The notes below the pieces were generated by a model. That model was not told the origin of the DNA and did no database searches. It worked only from the letters and a program-made list of their open reading frames with translations. 44,834 nt of DNA. Origin: Parvibaculum sp. (lineage in GTDB: Bacteria; Pseudomonadota; Alphaproteobacteria; Parvibaculales; Parvibaculaceae). The position numbers and the translations under genes are program-made. Position 1 is the stretch's first letter. The number at the start of each line of letters is the position of its first letter. Positions 1-8,232 of the stretch are shown here, in pieces. The stretch lies in assembly GCF_002684405.1 (NCBI RefSeq), contig NZ_NYVD01000080.1:1-44834 (forward strand), read 5' to 3'.

Positions 1-60
1 ATGACGCAACACGGTGGCCTTGCCACATTCACCACGGCGGCATTTCGAGGAGAGTATTTC

Positions 61-909
61 ATGACGCATTCCAGCCTGTCGCGTACACCCGAGGACGTCG
101 ATATCGTCACTCGTAACCGTCAATTCGATATCGAGGAAGTCCTCGCCACAAATTGGCACAGTGACGACGTATTCAAGACCGCATTCTTCAATGCGCTGTC
201 CATTCTGTTCCCGCTGGGCGAACAGTTTTTCATCGATAGCGTGAAAGCCTATCGCAGTGAAATCGATGACCCTGTCCTTCAGGAGCGCGTCAAAGGTTTC
301 ATGGGTCAGGAGTCGGTGCATCGTCGCGAGCATCAGAAATACAATGAAGCGCTCTGCGAAGCGCACGGGCTCGACCTGGAAGAACTCGAAGCGCTCGTCG
401 CCAAGCGCAAGGCCTTTGCGCAGAAGCATCTTCCGGCGTTGCGGCAGCTGGCGGGCACCGTTGCCCTCGAGCACCTCACCGCGATCATGGCCGATGCGAC
501 TTTCCGCAACCCGGCGACTCTTGAGGGCGCGCACCCGAAAATGAAAGAACTCTGGCACTGGCACGCGCTGGAAGAAACCGAGCACAAAGCCGTTGCGTTC
601 GACGTCTTCGAAGCCGTAGGCGGCGGCACAGGCATGCGCCGCTCCGCCATGATCCTTACGACGATCGAGTTCACACATCACGTGATCCGCAACATGCGGC
701 TTCTGCTGCGCGACTACAAAGGCTCGCGTATCAAGCTGTGGTTCGGCGGCATGAAGTTCCTGTTCGGCAAGAACGGGGCGCTCAGGGGCCTGTTGCGTCC
801 CTATCTCGACTTCTACCGCAAGGACTTTCATCCCTGGGATCATGACAATCGCGAGCTTGTCGGTTCCGTTATGAAGGAATTCGGCGGCGGCACGGTTCAG
901 CCAATCTGA
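61..909 (+). CDS. PF10118-type 'metal-dependent hydrolase', probable diiron (ferritin-like) protein
   Basis: 282 aa. The start at 61 is chosen because GAGGAG lies just upstream (about 47-54) and the family-like sequence begins there; an in-frame ATG at 1 would add 20 residues. The family (COG3687/PF10118) is named a metal-dependent hydrolase, but its reaction is not well defined. Visible residues look like a four-helix diiron site: E54, E84-xx-H87-xxx-H91, E137-H138, then H168, E171/E172 and E174-H175 (HALEETEH). I see no signal peptide or clear membrane span, so it is probably cytoplasmic. A P450 gene follows after about 37 nt on the same strand and may be cotranscribed. Family assignment is good; the diiron reading is inference from ligand spacing, and the substrate is unknown. 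Confidence 0.8.
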   Translation: MTHSSLSRTPEDVDIVTRNRQFDIEEVLATNWHSDDVFKTAFFNALSILFPLGEQFFIDSVKAYRSEIDDPVLQERVKGFMGQESVHRREHQKYNEALCEAHGLDLEELEALVAKRKAFAQKHLPALRQLAGTVALEHLTAIMADATFRNPATLEGAHPKMKELWHWHALEETEHKAVAFDVFEAVGGGTGMRRSAMILTTIEFTHHVIRNMRLLLRDYKGSRIKLWFGGMKFLFGKNGALRGLLRPYLDFYRKDFHPWDHDNRELVGSVMKEFGGGTVQPI

Positions 910-924
910 CTGCCACGCGCAGTC
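908..924 (+). other. Small hairpin over the stop codon of the first gene
   Basis: GACTGC, a 5-nt loop, then GCAGTC: a perfect 6-bp stem overlapping the TGA at 907-909. No T-run follows, so it is not a convincing terminator. It could modestly affect read-through into the P450 gene. Confidence 0.3.
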
Positions 925-946
925 CACAAAAATATGGGAGATGAGA

Positions 947-2365
947 ATGTCGGCGGTCGAAGATTTCGGATCAGATGTTCCCGGGAGGACCGTCGTTCCA
1001 GCGAGACCGACCCCACCCCGCCATCAGGTAGGTCTCGCCAGGGCCTTGATCCAGCCTGCCATTCTCACCAACCTCATCGCCTCCTTCCCGGAAGCCTGGT
1101 ACCGGGAGCGCTTCAGCCGGTTCCGCATCGGTGTTTCTGCTTCCGGTCGGGGCATCGTCATCAACGACGCCGACGCCATTCGACACATCCTTGTGACGGC
1201 TGCGGACAATTTCCCCAAGGAGGACAATCAGCTCGCTGTGTTGCGCCCACTTCTCGGCAGAGGTTTGCTGACGGATGAGGGCGAGAGCTGGCGGCGCAAA
1301 CGGCAGCTGGCCGCTCCCATTTTCCAGCATGCCGCGCTCAAGGAGTTCGCTCCGCTTTTCGTGCGAGCGGCGGAACGGTCGGCCCATCGGGCCCTGTCGC
1401 AAAAGAATGCCTTCCCCATCGACGCGGAAATGACCCGCGTGACGCTGGACATTATCGGAGAAGCCATACTGGGCTGCGATCTGGAATCCGATGTTGAAGA
1501 CATTTCGAATACGGTGGGCGGCACGCTGGACAAGTTTCCGGGCATGTTTCTCGCGGGCGTTCTCCTTCCGCCCTATGGCCGGGATCGCGTCATCGAAGCG
1601 CTGGTCGCGCCGGGGCGGAGAAGCCTTACCAAGTTCGCCCGCAAGATCATCAAGCATGCGCGCGACAACCAGATCCGCTCCTCGCTGATCGGCAAGCTTA
1701 TGGACGCCTCCAAGGCCGATAGCGGCGAGGACATGACCCTCGACAATGTCCGCGACGAAATCGCAACCTTCCTGCTGGCGGGGCACGAGACCACGGCAAC
1801 CACGCTGAGCTGGGTATGGTACTTGCTCTCCCTCTACCCCGACGCGATGGTCCGCATTCAGGACGAAGTGGATCAGGTAGCGGAAGGGCGTGCTTTGACG
1901 GCGGACGATTTATCGTCACTGCCCTATACGCGGGCGGTTGTAGATGAAGCCCTGCGGCTCTATCCGCCGGTGGCCAATCTCCTGCGAAAAGCCAACGAGA
2001 CGACGGAGGTGGCCCCCGGTATCACTGTAAAAGCGGGGGAAAGAGTGCTCATTTCGCCCTGGCTGCTGCACCGGCACGAAACCTATTGGAGCGAACCTGA
2101 GGAGTTCAGGCCGGAACGCTTTCTCGGCGAGGCCGGCAAAGAGCGCCCCCGCCACGCCTACCTGCCCTTTGGCGGCGGTCCGCGCATATGTATCGGGTCC
2201 AGCTTTTCCCTTATGGAGGCTGTGCTCATTCTGGGAACCTATGCCCAGAAGATGGGGGTTCAGGTGCTCAATACCGCAGAGGTAATGCCGCAGGCGCGCA
2301 TCGTCATGCGGCCCTCCGTCAGGCTCAGAGCCGTAACGTTTCCCCGTGTGCAACCCAATGCGTGA
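947..2365 (+). CDS. Cytochrome P450
   Basis: 472 aa, a normal bacterial P450 length. Start: ATGs lie at 941 and 947; GGAG at 937-940 abuts the first but sits 6 nt before the second, so 947 is preferred. Numbered from 941, the signatures are WRRKR in the C-helix (117-121), the oxygen-activating I-helix AGHETT (280-285), the K-helix EALR (336-339) and the heme-thiolate loop FGGGPRICIG (410-419) with ligand Cys417. No N-terminal membrane anchor is evident, so it should be a soluble class I enzyme needing ferredoxin and a reductase encoded elsewhere. It catalyses monooxygenation of an unknown, probably lipophilic, substrate. It sits directly behind the diiron-like gene. Family certain; substrate and CYP number not assignable by eye. 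Confidence 0.95.
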   Translation: MSAVEDFGSDVPGRTVVPARPTPPRHQVGLARALIQPAILTNLIASFPEAWYRERFSRFRIGVSASGRGIVINDADAIRHILVTAADNFPKEDNQLAVLRPLLGRGLLTDEGESWRRKRQLAAPIFQHAALKEFAPLFVRAAERSAHRALSQKNAFPIDAEMTRVTLDIIGEAILGCDLESDVEDISNTVGGTLDKFPGMFLAGVLLPPYGRDRVIEALVAPGRRSLTKFARKIIKHARDNQIRSSLIGKLMDASKADSGEDMTLDNVRDEIATFLLAGHETTATTLSWVWYLLSLYPDAMVRIQDEVDQVAEGRALTADDLSSLPYTRAVVDEALRLYPPVANLLRKANETTEVAPGITVKAGERVLISPWLLHRHETYWSEPEEFRPERFLGEAGKERPRHAYLPFGGGPRICIGSSFSLMEAVLILGTYAQKMGVQVLNTAEVMPQARIVMRPSVRLRAVTFPRVQPNA

Positions 2366-2503
2366 CCGGGCTTTCTATACAAAGATCACTCAGCTCGACA
2401 CATACACACACAAATCAGACAGACTGGTTGAGTCAGCTTGATAGCATCCAGATCGAGATTGCGCAGCGACGCGCACCCCAAACGACTGACCGGGAGGAAT
2501 GGA

Positions 2504-2920
2504 ATGCGTATCAAATTGGCTATTTCGGCGGGGCTTATGGCCGGGCTCATGATGGGCCTGGCACCGGGCGCGCACGCAGCAGCGGAGCTGAGTTCGCTTC
2601 AGACTGGAAGCGACGTGGCGGAGGCCTGTGCCAACCCCGCTGACGCAAAAGCCATGACCGATGGAGAGCGTCAGCGGCTCCAGGTCTGCGGCGCCTATAT
2701 CAACGGTTTTCTTGCGCATTACAGTTTCGTGCGCCGTCAGATCGAAAAGCCGTCCTTTTGCCTGCCGGAAAGCGGCGTGAACGGCGAAAGGGTCCGGCGT
2801 GTCTATCTGGCCCTGTTGAAGCAAAAGCCGGAATTGCGCGATATGCCGGCGAGCCTCGACATGGCGACGAGCCTCGCATGGGCCTATCCCTGCAAGGGAA
2901 AGACGCCCAAACAGCAATAA
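2504..2920 (+). CDS. Rap1a/Tai-like small secreted protein
   Basis: 138 aa. The start at 2504 is supported by GGGAGGA at 2492-2498 and an immediate signal peptide (residues 1-26, ending AHA-A). The mature protein has four cysteines (42, 62, 86, 130), enough for two disulfides, and the arrangement C...VCGAYINGF...SFCLP...YPC resembles the Rap1a/Tai immunity fold (PF18602). That family includes type VI amidase immunity proteins, but many proteobacterial members stand alone with no effector, as here: no Tae/Ssp amidase gene is adjacent. It is likely periplasmic. Family moderately sure; role unknown. Confidence 0.7.
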   Translation: MRIKLAISAGLMAGLMMGLAPGAHAAAELSSLQTGSDVAEACANPADAKAMTDGERQRLQVCGAYINGFLAHYSFVRRQIEKPSFCLPESGVNGERVRRVYLALLKQKPELRDMPASLDMATSLAWAYPCKGKTPKQQ

Positions 2921-2925
2921 TGCAT

Positions 2926-2963
2926 GGCGCCCCCGGTTAGCAACCTAGCTGTACCGGGGCGCC
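2926..2963. terminator. GC-rich stem-loop, possible terminator
   Basis: GGCGCCCCCGGT (2926-2937) pairs with ACCGGGGCGCC (2953-2963), with one bulged base and a 15-nt loop. It starts 6 nt after the stop of the Rap1a-like gene and overlaps the end of a small minus-strand ORF. No T-run follows, so Rho-independent termination is uncertain. Confidence 0.45.
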
Positions 2964-3124
2964 GCCTCCTCGCATCGGGCACGCCATTCCCGAAGCAAGG
3001 CATCGAGAAGCTCCCTCAGCTCTTGATCGCTCAGACTACTGACGGCACTTGAGAGATCTGCCAGCCCATCATCTATGGGGTGCAATGGCGGTTCACTCAC
3101 CCGGGTTCTGCGTTCATGTTCCAT
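2945..3124 (-). CDS. Hypothetical small acidic protein (59 aa)
   Basis: An open frame from ATG (3124-3122) to TAG (2947-2945). The product starts MEHERRTRVSEPP, then has an amphipathic helix-like stretch (LSDQELRELLDALLREWRARCEE). A weak AGGG Shine-Dalgarno lies about 8 nt upstream. It fills an otherwise empty gap between convergent and co-oriented neighbours. I recognise no family. It could be a chance ORF, but the composition and helical periodicity look protein-like. Confidence 0.45.
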   Translation of the reverse strand: MEHERRTRVSEPPLHPIDDGLADLSSAVSSLSDQELRELLDALLREWRARCEEAAPRYS

Positions 3125-3362
3125 ATTTGCGCCCTGTTCTCGTCACCTGACAGTTTCAAATTGGGGCTAGCTTGAAATGATTTCGAGGCTTGAGGTGTAG
3201 AAATCTGTGGCGAAAGGTGAATCGGACCTACTATTCCCGATAACCTCGAATCCGTATGATCCAACTGACAAAAATTCGGCGCTTTCCTTTGCGTGAATCA
3301 GCACCAACGGGTTTCAAGCGGCCACAGTGTTTCGTAAACTTTTAGGGCGTTATGTTTGTCTG

Positions 3363-3390
3363 TGGAAGCCATCCTTGGGGGACGCTTCCA
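3363..3390 (+). promoter_or_regulatory. Inverted repeat in the leader of the response-regulator gene
   Basis: TGGAAGC (3363-3369) and GCTTCCA (3384-3390) form perfect 7-bp arms around 14 nt, ending 32 nt before the start codon at 3423. It may be an operator or an mRNA hairpin. The rest of 3125-3422 shows no gene. Confidence 0.3.
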
Positions 3391-3422
3391 GAAGGCATCC
3401 GCACCGGTGGGAGGACTGCGAA

Positions 3423-4196
3423 ATGACCAATGTGTCAATACGCGATGATGAATCGCAAGGGACCGCCATGTCGAAACCGTCCCTGCTGCTTGTCGACGAC
3501 GATCCGGATATTCTGGAGGAACTCGGGAGCTATCTGTCCGCCAACGGAATGGCCGTATCTCAGGCGTCCGATGCGCGGACCGCGCTGCAGATGTTCCGCG
3601 ACAATACATTCGACCTGATCGTCCTCGATCTCTGGCTCGGGAATGAGAACGGGTTCGACCTTCTCCGGGAAATCCGGCAGACTCATATGACCCCGTGCAT
3701 CATGTGCACCGCCCAGGACGAGGCGACCGACAAGGTCGTAGGACTCGAACTCGGGGCCGATGATTATGTGGTGAAGCCCGTTAATCTGCGCGAGCTTCTG
3801 GCGCGTATTCGCGCCCTGCTCCGGCGGTCTCAGACCAGCGGCGGGGGCGGCGGTGCCCAGGAGGAACAGAGCGTATTGATGGACGAGGTCGGCAGCCGCT
3901 GGATTTTCGATCCGATGCGCAGAAAGCTCTCCTCCCCGGATGGCAATCTCGTACCGCTGACCACGGCCGAATGCGACTTGCTGATCGAGCTCGTGGCGCA
4001 TGAAGGACGGCCGCAGACACGCGAAGAGCTTTGCAGACGTGTCTTCAACCGCCAATGGCAGCCCTACGACCGCAGCCTGGACAGCATCGTAGTGAAACTT
4101 CGCCGCAAGCTGGAACCCAATCCCGACCATCCGATGGTGATCAAAACCATTCGAGGAAAAGGCTACCTGTTCACCGGATTTCCAACGGAAAGCTGA
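3423..4196 (+). CDS. OmpR/PhoB-family response regulator
   Basis: 257 aa. The start at 3423 follows GGGAGG at about 3410-3415; a second possible start (Met16, MSKPS) lies downstream. The receiver domain (about 18-135) has the acidic pocket VDDDPD (24-29), phosphoacceptor D69 in VLDLW, T96 and K118 (VVKP). The C-terminal winged helix (about 160-255) carries the OmpR-type pattern LTTAECDLL...RSLDSIVVKLRRKLE...IKTIRGKGYLF. It is a DNA-binding transcription factor. It converges on a histidine kinase gene that ends 24 nt away, and that kinase is the likely partner. Targets are unknown; the Tad genes are an obvious guess. Confidence 0.92.
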   Translation: MTNVSIRDDESQGTAMSKPSLLLVDDDPDILEELGSYLSANGMAVSQASDARTALQMFRDNTFDLIVLDLWLGNENGFDLLREIRQTHMTPCIMCTAQDEATDKVVGLELGADDYVVKPVNLRELLARIRALLRRSQTSGGGGGAQEEQSVLMDEVGSRWIFDPMRRKLSSPDGNLVPLTTAECDLLIELVAHEGRPQTREELCRRVFNRQWQPYDRSLDSIVVKLRRKLEPNPDHPMVIKTIRGKGYLFTGFPTES

Positions 4197-4220
4197 GTGA
4201 AAGAGCCCCGGTTCCGCGCT

Positions 4221-6320
4221 TCAGTTTTGCGTGGGAAAGACGAGCGTTACGCGCCCGCCCCCGTTATCGCAATTTCCGATGTCGAGGCGGCCGCCATGCT
4301 CGCGCAGTATTGCGTCGCAGATGGCGAGCCCCAGCCCCGTTCCTTCATTCGACGGCTTGGTCGTGAAGAAGGGTTCTGCAGCCCGATCCAGGATCTTGTC
4401 GGGAAAACCGGGGCCTGTATCGAGAACGTCGAGACATATCTCACCGGGCTGACGACGCGACGAAATCGTAATTCTCTTCTCCCCGTCACGAGCATCCGCC
4501 CCGACGCCCGACATGGCATCGGTCGCGTTCTGCACGAGATTTGTAAGCACCTGTTCGATCTGCAACGGGTCGACGGAGACAGCTAGCGCCTCCGGCACAT
4601 CGATCTCGATGCGCACGCCCTTCTGCATCAATACATGTCCCATGATCGCGCTTACGTTTTCCGCCAGCGTGGCAAGCGCGATTTCTTCTTCCGATCCCGT
4701 TCCCTTGCGGCCGAAACGGCGAAGGCGGGTGACGACATCATTGGCGCGCTCCACTTGGGCAAGAATACGCTGCGCTTTCTTGAGGATGAAATCCGGCGGC
4801 ACGTCCGGCGATTCGAGCATGGCCTCCAGGTTCTGCGCCGACATGGAAATCGTGTTGAGGGGCTGACGCAGTTCATGCGCAATGCTCGCCGACATCTGGC
4901 CGAGCGCTGCCATTTTGGCGGTCTGCGCTAATTGCGACTGTTCCTCTCGCAACTGAAAGGCCTGCTGGAGGAGAAGGTTGAACCGCGCAGCGAAATCGAG
5001 ATCGGCGCTGTCGAACCCGTTCGGGCTGCGCGCAGCGCAAACCAGATATGCGGTCTCCGAGCGAAGCGGCAAGGCGATGATCGCAACCTCCCGTTCAGGC
5101 AGGTTGAAAGCAGATTGCATATCTGCCGCTTCATCGACCTTCTCACCGAGGACGCGCACCCCCTTGCCGGCAAGCCAGTCATCGAACTGCCGTATCAGAC
5201 GCTCCACCCGGGCCGGGAGCATCCCGTCGCGTGGCACCAACAGACGGATAGACCTGTCCACCGCCTGCTCCACCAGAACGGCCTTATCGGCGCGGAGTGC
5301 GTCTTTCAGCAGTGCAACCAGTTTTTCCAGCCGTTCTCGCGACGTCGCATTGCCGAGAAGCAACCGAAGCCCCTCCAGCATGATCTCCGCTTCGCGACGG
5401 TGTCGTTCCTCCCGCTTGCGGGCGCGGCTGACGTCGTTCATCAGGGAAGCCGCTTCGCTGAGCGACCGGCGCTCATCGGAGGCCACTTCCGCCATCAGCG
5501 TACCGAAGAAGCCCCCCTCGGGATTGCTCATTCCGCTAAACCGCACGATCCGTCCCGCCCCGCCCTCGGCGTCCGGAATGCGCACGGCAAGCTGTCGGAT
5601 TGTTTCGCCGCTCGCGAGACGATCTTTTACATTCCCTGCGCCGTCCCGTGGCACGAAACTGGAAAGCGACAGACCTTCCACCCGTGCGGCGAGATCCGCC
5701 TTCCCGTTCAGCACACGCCGGGAATGCAGGACGCCATTTGCAGAGGCCTCCCAGAGGATATCCGCATCCAGCGCGAGCGCATTGTTCACATAGCTGAGCT
5801 GCGTTTCGCTGGCACGCCGCCCCGCCTCCTGCATGGCCTGGCCCCGGAGGCGCTCGAGCGTTGCCGCCGCAAGCTTTGCCACATCGGTCATCAGACCGTG
5901 CGCCGGTACGCTTTCGCCCGCAGGGCAGGCAATGACCGCAAGCAGCGACGTCCCGGATGGCACGACAAGCGCCAACGACTTCCCGTCCGGCCCCTGCATC
6001 GCTGTATTCGGGCGGCGCTCCGCGCGTATGGCCCATTCGGAAAGGCGTGGCGTATCCTGCAGAAACGACCCGTCGGAGGGCGTCTGCCAGTTCAGCCGCC
6101 ATCCGCCGGAAGCCGCAGGGGCAATCTCGACAAATATGAAATTTTTCAGCAAAGCGTCTTCTTCGATTTGCCCCGCCAGCTCGGCAAGCGCGCCTCGAAG
6201 CTCGCTTTCACTTCGGATCGGCGCCAGCCGAAGGGCAACATCGGAGGGCGTGACACCGCTTGGAGCCAACCCATTTTCCTGAGGGCGGTCATTCGTCCAG
6301 GGACGATCGGAAGCGGTCAT
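4221..6320 (-). CDS. Sensor histidine kinase with GAF-like inputs, coupled to tadE
   Basis: 699 aa from ATG 6320; a TTG at 6332 overlapping the tadE stop is an alternative, but GAGG sits 6 nt before the ATG. No membrane segments are seen, so it is probably cytoplasmic. With ATG numbering: a GAF-like N-terminal region (about 30-160), a PAS-like region (about 180-285), a second GAF-like region (about 320-460), a HisKA helix with phospho-acceptor H482 (SIAHELRQPLN), then HATPase_c with N-box LTNLVQNATDAM, G1 DTGPGFPD and G2 EGTGLGLAI. It follows tadE by 8 nt on the same strand, so it appears to be the last gene of the flp-tadE unit. The partner is probably the convergent OmpR-type regulator. The ligand is unknown. 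Confidence 0.9.
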   Translation of the reverse strand: MTASDRPWTNDRPQENGLAPSGVTPSDVALRLAPIRSESELRGALAELAGQIEEDALLKNFIFVEIAPAASGGWRLNWQTPSDGSFLQDTPRLSEWAIRAERRPNTAMQGPDGKSLALVVPSGTSLLAVIACPAGESVPAHGLMTDVAKLAAATLERLRGQAMQEAGRRASETQLSYVNNALALDADILWEASANGVLHSRRVLNGKADLAARVEGLSLSSFVPRDGAGNVKDRLASGETIRQLAVRIPDAEGGAGRIVRFSGMSNPEGGFFGTLMAEVASDERRSLSEAASLMNDVSRARKREERHRREAEIMLEGLRLLLGNATSRERLEKLVALLKDALRADKAVLVEQAVDRSIRLLVPRDGMLPARVERLIRQFDDWLAGKGVRVLGEKVDEAADMQSAFNLPEREVAIIALPLRSETAYLVCAARSPNGFDSADLDFAARFNLLLQQAFQLREEQSQLAQTAKMAALGQMSASIAHELRQPLNTISMSAQNLEAMLESPDVPPDFILKKAQRILAQVERANDVVTRLRRFGRKGTGSEEEIALATLAENVSAIMGHVLMQKGVRIEIDVPEALAVSVDPLQIEQVLTNLVQNATDAMSGVGADARDGEKRITISSRRQPGEICLDVLDTGPGFPDKILDRAAEPFFTTKPSNEGTGLGLAICDAILREHGGRLDIGNCDNGGGRVTLVFPTQN

Positions 6321-6328
6321 GATCCGCC

Positions 6329-6814
6329 TCAACCTGACGGGTCGGCGACGACGAATGTCGTTTCGACGGGCGGCAGGTCTCCCAGAGAGGGCACAAACGG
6401 CATGGACGTAAAACGATTGTCGCTATAGGCAATCGTGATCTTCATAACGGAATTATTTGTGCCGCTCGTGTCGAAAGTAATCGATGCCTTGGCAGGATCC
6501 ACCAAGGGCGAATAGGCGTTGAGCGCATCATTTATCGCGGTCGTGGCAAGCGTCTCTCGTTCACCTGTATTGAGCCCTGCCATGGCGGCGCGGCCACCTT
6601 CGGCCACCGCATAGGAAAGAGCTATGCGTGTGCCGAACATGAAGCCGAATGTGATGATGCCGAAGAGAATGGCAAAGAACACAACGGACACAAACGCAAA
6701 CTCGATCGCGACGGAACCGCTTTCGTTTCGCCGGAAGGAAGCACGGGGCCGCACCCGCCTAACGCGGATACGACCCCCGGAGCTTGCAAATTTACCCAAC
6801 CAATTGCTGTTCAT
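6329..6814 (-). CDS. tadE: TadE-like minor pilin
   Basis: 161 aa. After a basic N-terminal leader (about 30 residues) comes ESGSVAIEFAFV (31-42), with the G-x4-E arrangement used by the prepilin peptidase (cut after G33, E38), and one hydrophobic helix to about residue 60. This fits the TadE family (PF07811), a pseudopilin needed for Flp pilus biogenesis. It begins 21 nt after the flp stop codon and is followed by the histidine kinase. The Shine-Dalgarno is weak, suggesting coupling to flp. Confidence 0.88.
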   Translation of the reverse strand: MNSNWLGKFASSGGRIRVRRVRPRASFRRNESGSVAIEFAFVSVVFFAILFGIITFGFMFGTRIALSYAVAEGGRAAMAGLNTGERETLATTAINDALNAYSPLVDPAKASITFDTSGTNNSVMKITIAYSDNRFTSMPFVPSLGDLPPVETTFVVADPSG

Positions 6815-6835
6815 GGGAACTATCCAGCAACTGGT

Positions 6836-7033
6836 TCAGCTTCCTGCCGCCGTTGAAAGGTTGGTCCCGACTTTGGTGTAGATCGATTGAAGATCGGTAC
6901 CCACACCAGACGCCGCCGTGTAAACGACGAGGGCGATGCCTGCTGCCAGCAGGCCGTACTCGACAGCGGAAATACCGCTTTCGTCCTGCGCAAACCTCTC
7001 ACTGAACGCTTTGATCTTGCCAATCATGGTCAT
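6836..7033 (-). CDS. flp: Flp-type major pilin prepilin
   Basis: 65 aa. The start at 7033 is set by GGAGGA (7041-7046) with 7-nt spacing; longer frames lack support. The leader ends at G20, followed by ISAVEYGLLAAGIALVV, the Flp motif G/xxxxEY (E25, Y26) and hydrophobic helix. Predicted mature pilin is about 45 residues. It is cut by a TadV/CpaA peptidase and polymerised into the Tad pilus. It lies directly before tadE and downstream of the tad operon, behind a likely own promoter. The family call is essentially certain. Confidence 0.95.
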   Translation of the reverse strand: MTMIGKIKAFSERFAQDESGISAVEYGLLAAGIALVVYTAASGVGTDLQSIYTKVGTNLSTAAGS

Positions 7034-7099
7034 AGCAAGTTCCTCCATATATGGCCTTATGGCCTTCCTCACCAAGTACCTGAACCACTCAGGCACTCC

Positions 7100-7114
7100 T
7101 TACCCGGGTCTTAA
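7100..7114 (-). promoter_or_regulatory. CtrA-like site with one mismatch upstream of flp
   Basis: On the minus strand TTAA-N7-GTAA, one mismatch from the CtrA full site TTAA-N7-TTAA, 67-81 nt before the flp start codon. CtrA controls pilA in Caulobacter, so the position makes sense. One-mismatch sites also occur by chance, so the call is weak. Confidence 0.35.
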
Positions 7115-7229
7115 AATGCTATCGCCTGTCTATTGACAGTGCGTTTACCAGCTCAACTATCCTGCCACTCCAGACACCGGGTGTGTGTCAATTTGAGTGG
7201 ATTTGTGTGAGCCAGCAAAAACATTTCGG

Positions 7230-7469
7230 CTACTTCCCGGCTCCTGTGCCGGATGTCGAAGCCGGCTTTTCCAGCTTCTTGCCGATATTCTTCAAATACT
7301 CCTCGTGAATGCGCTCCGCTTCATCCGCCTGCATCGGAACAGGCCTGGATTTGGCTGCATACTGAACCGCCATCACATCTTCGGCAGTGGAAGATTTTTG
7401 CTGTGCGGCAGCCGCGCCTGCTCCCAGCAGGAATGAAACTCCCGCCAGTGCAATTGTCATATGCTTCAT
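7230..7469 (-). CDS. DUF3613-like small secreted protein of the tad locus
   Basis: 79 aa. The start at 7469 follows AAGGAGA (7477-7483) with 7-nt spacing. A signal peptide is clear (residues 1-22, AAA before QQ). The C-terminal part (PVPMQADEAERIHEEYLKNIGKKLEKP) resembles the DUF3613 pattern often encoded at the end of tad clusters, a match from memory and not a search. Probably periplasmic. It begins 28 nt after the tadD stop and is likely the last gene of the cpaB-tadD operon. Function unknown. Confidence 0.65.
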   Translation of the reverse strand: MKHMTIALAGVSFLLGAGAAAAQQKSSTAEDVMAVQYAAKSRPVPMQADEAERIHEEYLKNIGKKLEKPASTSGTGAGK

Positions 7470-7497
7470 CACGCGTCTCTCCTTTGCCGACGTCATA

Positions 7498-8232
7498 TCA
7501 ATTCACGGCCTGCTTCTTTTCCTGGTCCTTCACCCAGCTCCGCGCAAAATCGCGAACGGCCAAACGCTCCTTACGCGTCGCAATCCCATCGATCAGCCGC
7601 TGCGCTTCTCTTTTTTCGCCTCGCATCATCAGAACAAGAACCAGATTGTTGCGGATCGATGTCGAAGCCGGGCTCAGTTCGTAGGCCTGCCGCAGATTGA
7701 ACTCAGCCTGCTTCAATGCCTCGGGCCCGAGATGAAGGCGCGCATAGCCGAGATTGTTGAGATATTCGGCACTGGCTGGACGCGCTCCAACGGCATTGCC
7801 GAAATGCTCTGCCGCTTCGCTCCAATTGCCCCGGGCGGCGGCGACCCTCCCCAGCCCGGCATAGCCATCCGCGGCGCGGCCCGTTCCGGCAAGCTCGGTA
7901 AATGTGTCGACCGCGGCATCGTACTGGCCGGTGCCGAGCAATGCCTCCCCCCGCAGCGAAAGATATTCCGCACCGCCCTTTTCGCTGACGGCATATTGAT
8001 CGAGATAGGCCAGAGCGGCTTTGTAGCGCCCCTGGTCGATCAGCCCCCGCACGGCGTTCAGATAGAGTTTCCGCGTGGAGGAAGCATCGATCGGCTTGGC
8101 CGCTTCCGTCATCTCCTGCGGCGCCGGATGTTCCGGCTCCATCATGGCGTCATAAGCACGGTCCATGGATGCGCACCCGCCAAGGACGGGAACCAAAAGA
8201 AAAGTCGCAGCGGCCAAAAAAACCGATCTCAT
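7498..8232 (-). CDS. tadD: TadD-like TPR lipoprotein
   Basis: 244 aa. Lipoprotein signal with lipobox LGGC (C20). The body has tetratricopeptide-like repeats from about residue 55 (for example YLSLRGEALLGTGQYDAA, GYAGLGRVAAARGNWSEA, YLNNLGYARLHLG). TadD is an outer-membrane-associated pilotin or assembly factor for the Tad secretin. The start codon overlaps the tadC stop (ATGA, 8229-8232), showing translational coupling. Family assignment rests on TPRs, lipobox and position. Confidence 0.85.
   Translation of the reverse strand: MRSVFLAAATFLLVPVLGGCASMDRAYDAMMEPEHPAPQEMTEAAKPIDASSTRKLYLNAVRGLIDQGRYKAALAYLDQYAVSEKGGAEYLSLRGEALLGTGQYDAAVDTFTELAGTGRAADGYAGLGRVAAARGNWSEAAEHFGNAVGARPASAEYLNNLGYARLHLGPEALKQAEFNLRQAYELSPASTSIRNNLVLVLMMRGEKREAQRLIDGIATRKERLAVRDFARSWVKDQEKKQAVN

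Noticed and set aside
2504-2920. Type VI immunity gene with an effector partner
   Set aside because: The protein resembles Rap1a/Tai, but no amidase effector or T6SS gene is adjacent.
4932-6428. Long plus-strand open frame (498 codons) opposite the histidine kinase
   Set aside because: It is the antisense shadow of a clear kinase in GC-rich DNA; the translation has no recognisable motifs.
7140-7165. Sigma-54-like promoter on the minus strand upstream of flp (TGGCAGG-N4-TTGAG)
   Set aside because: The essential GC of the -12 element is missing (GA instead), and no sigma-54 activator is encoded nearby.
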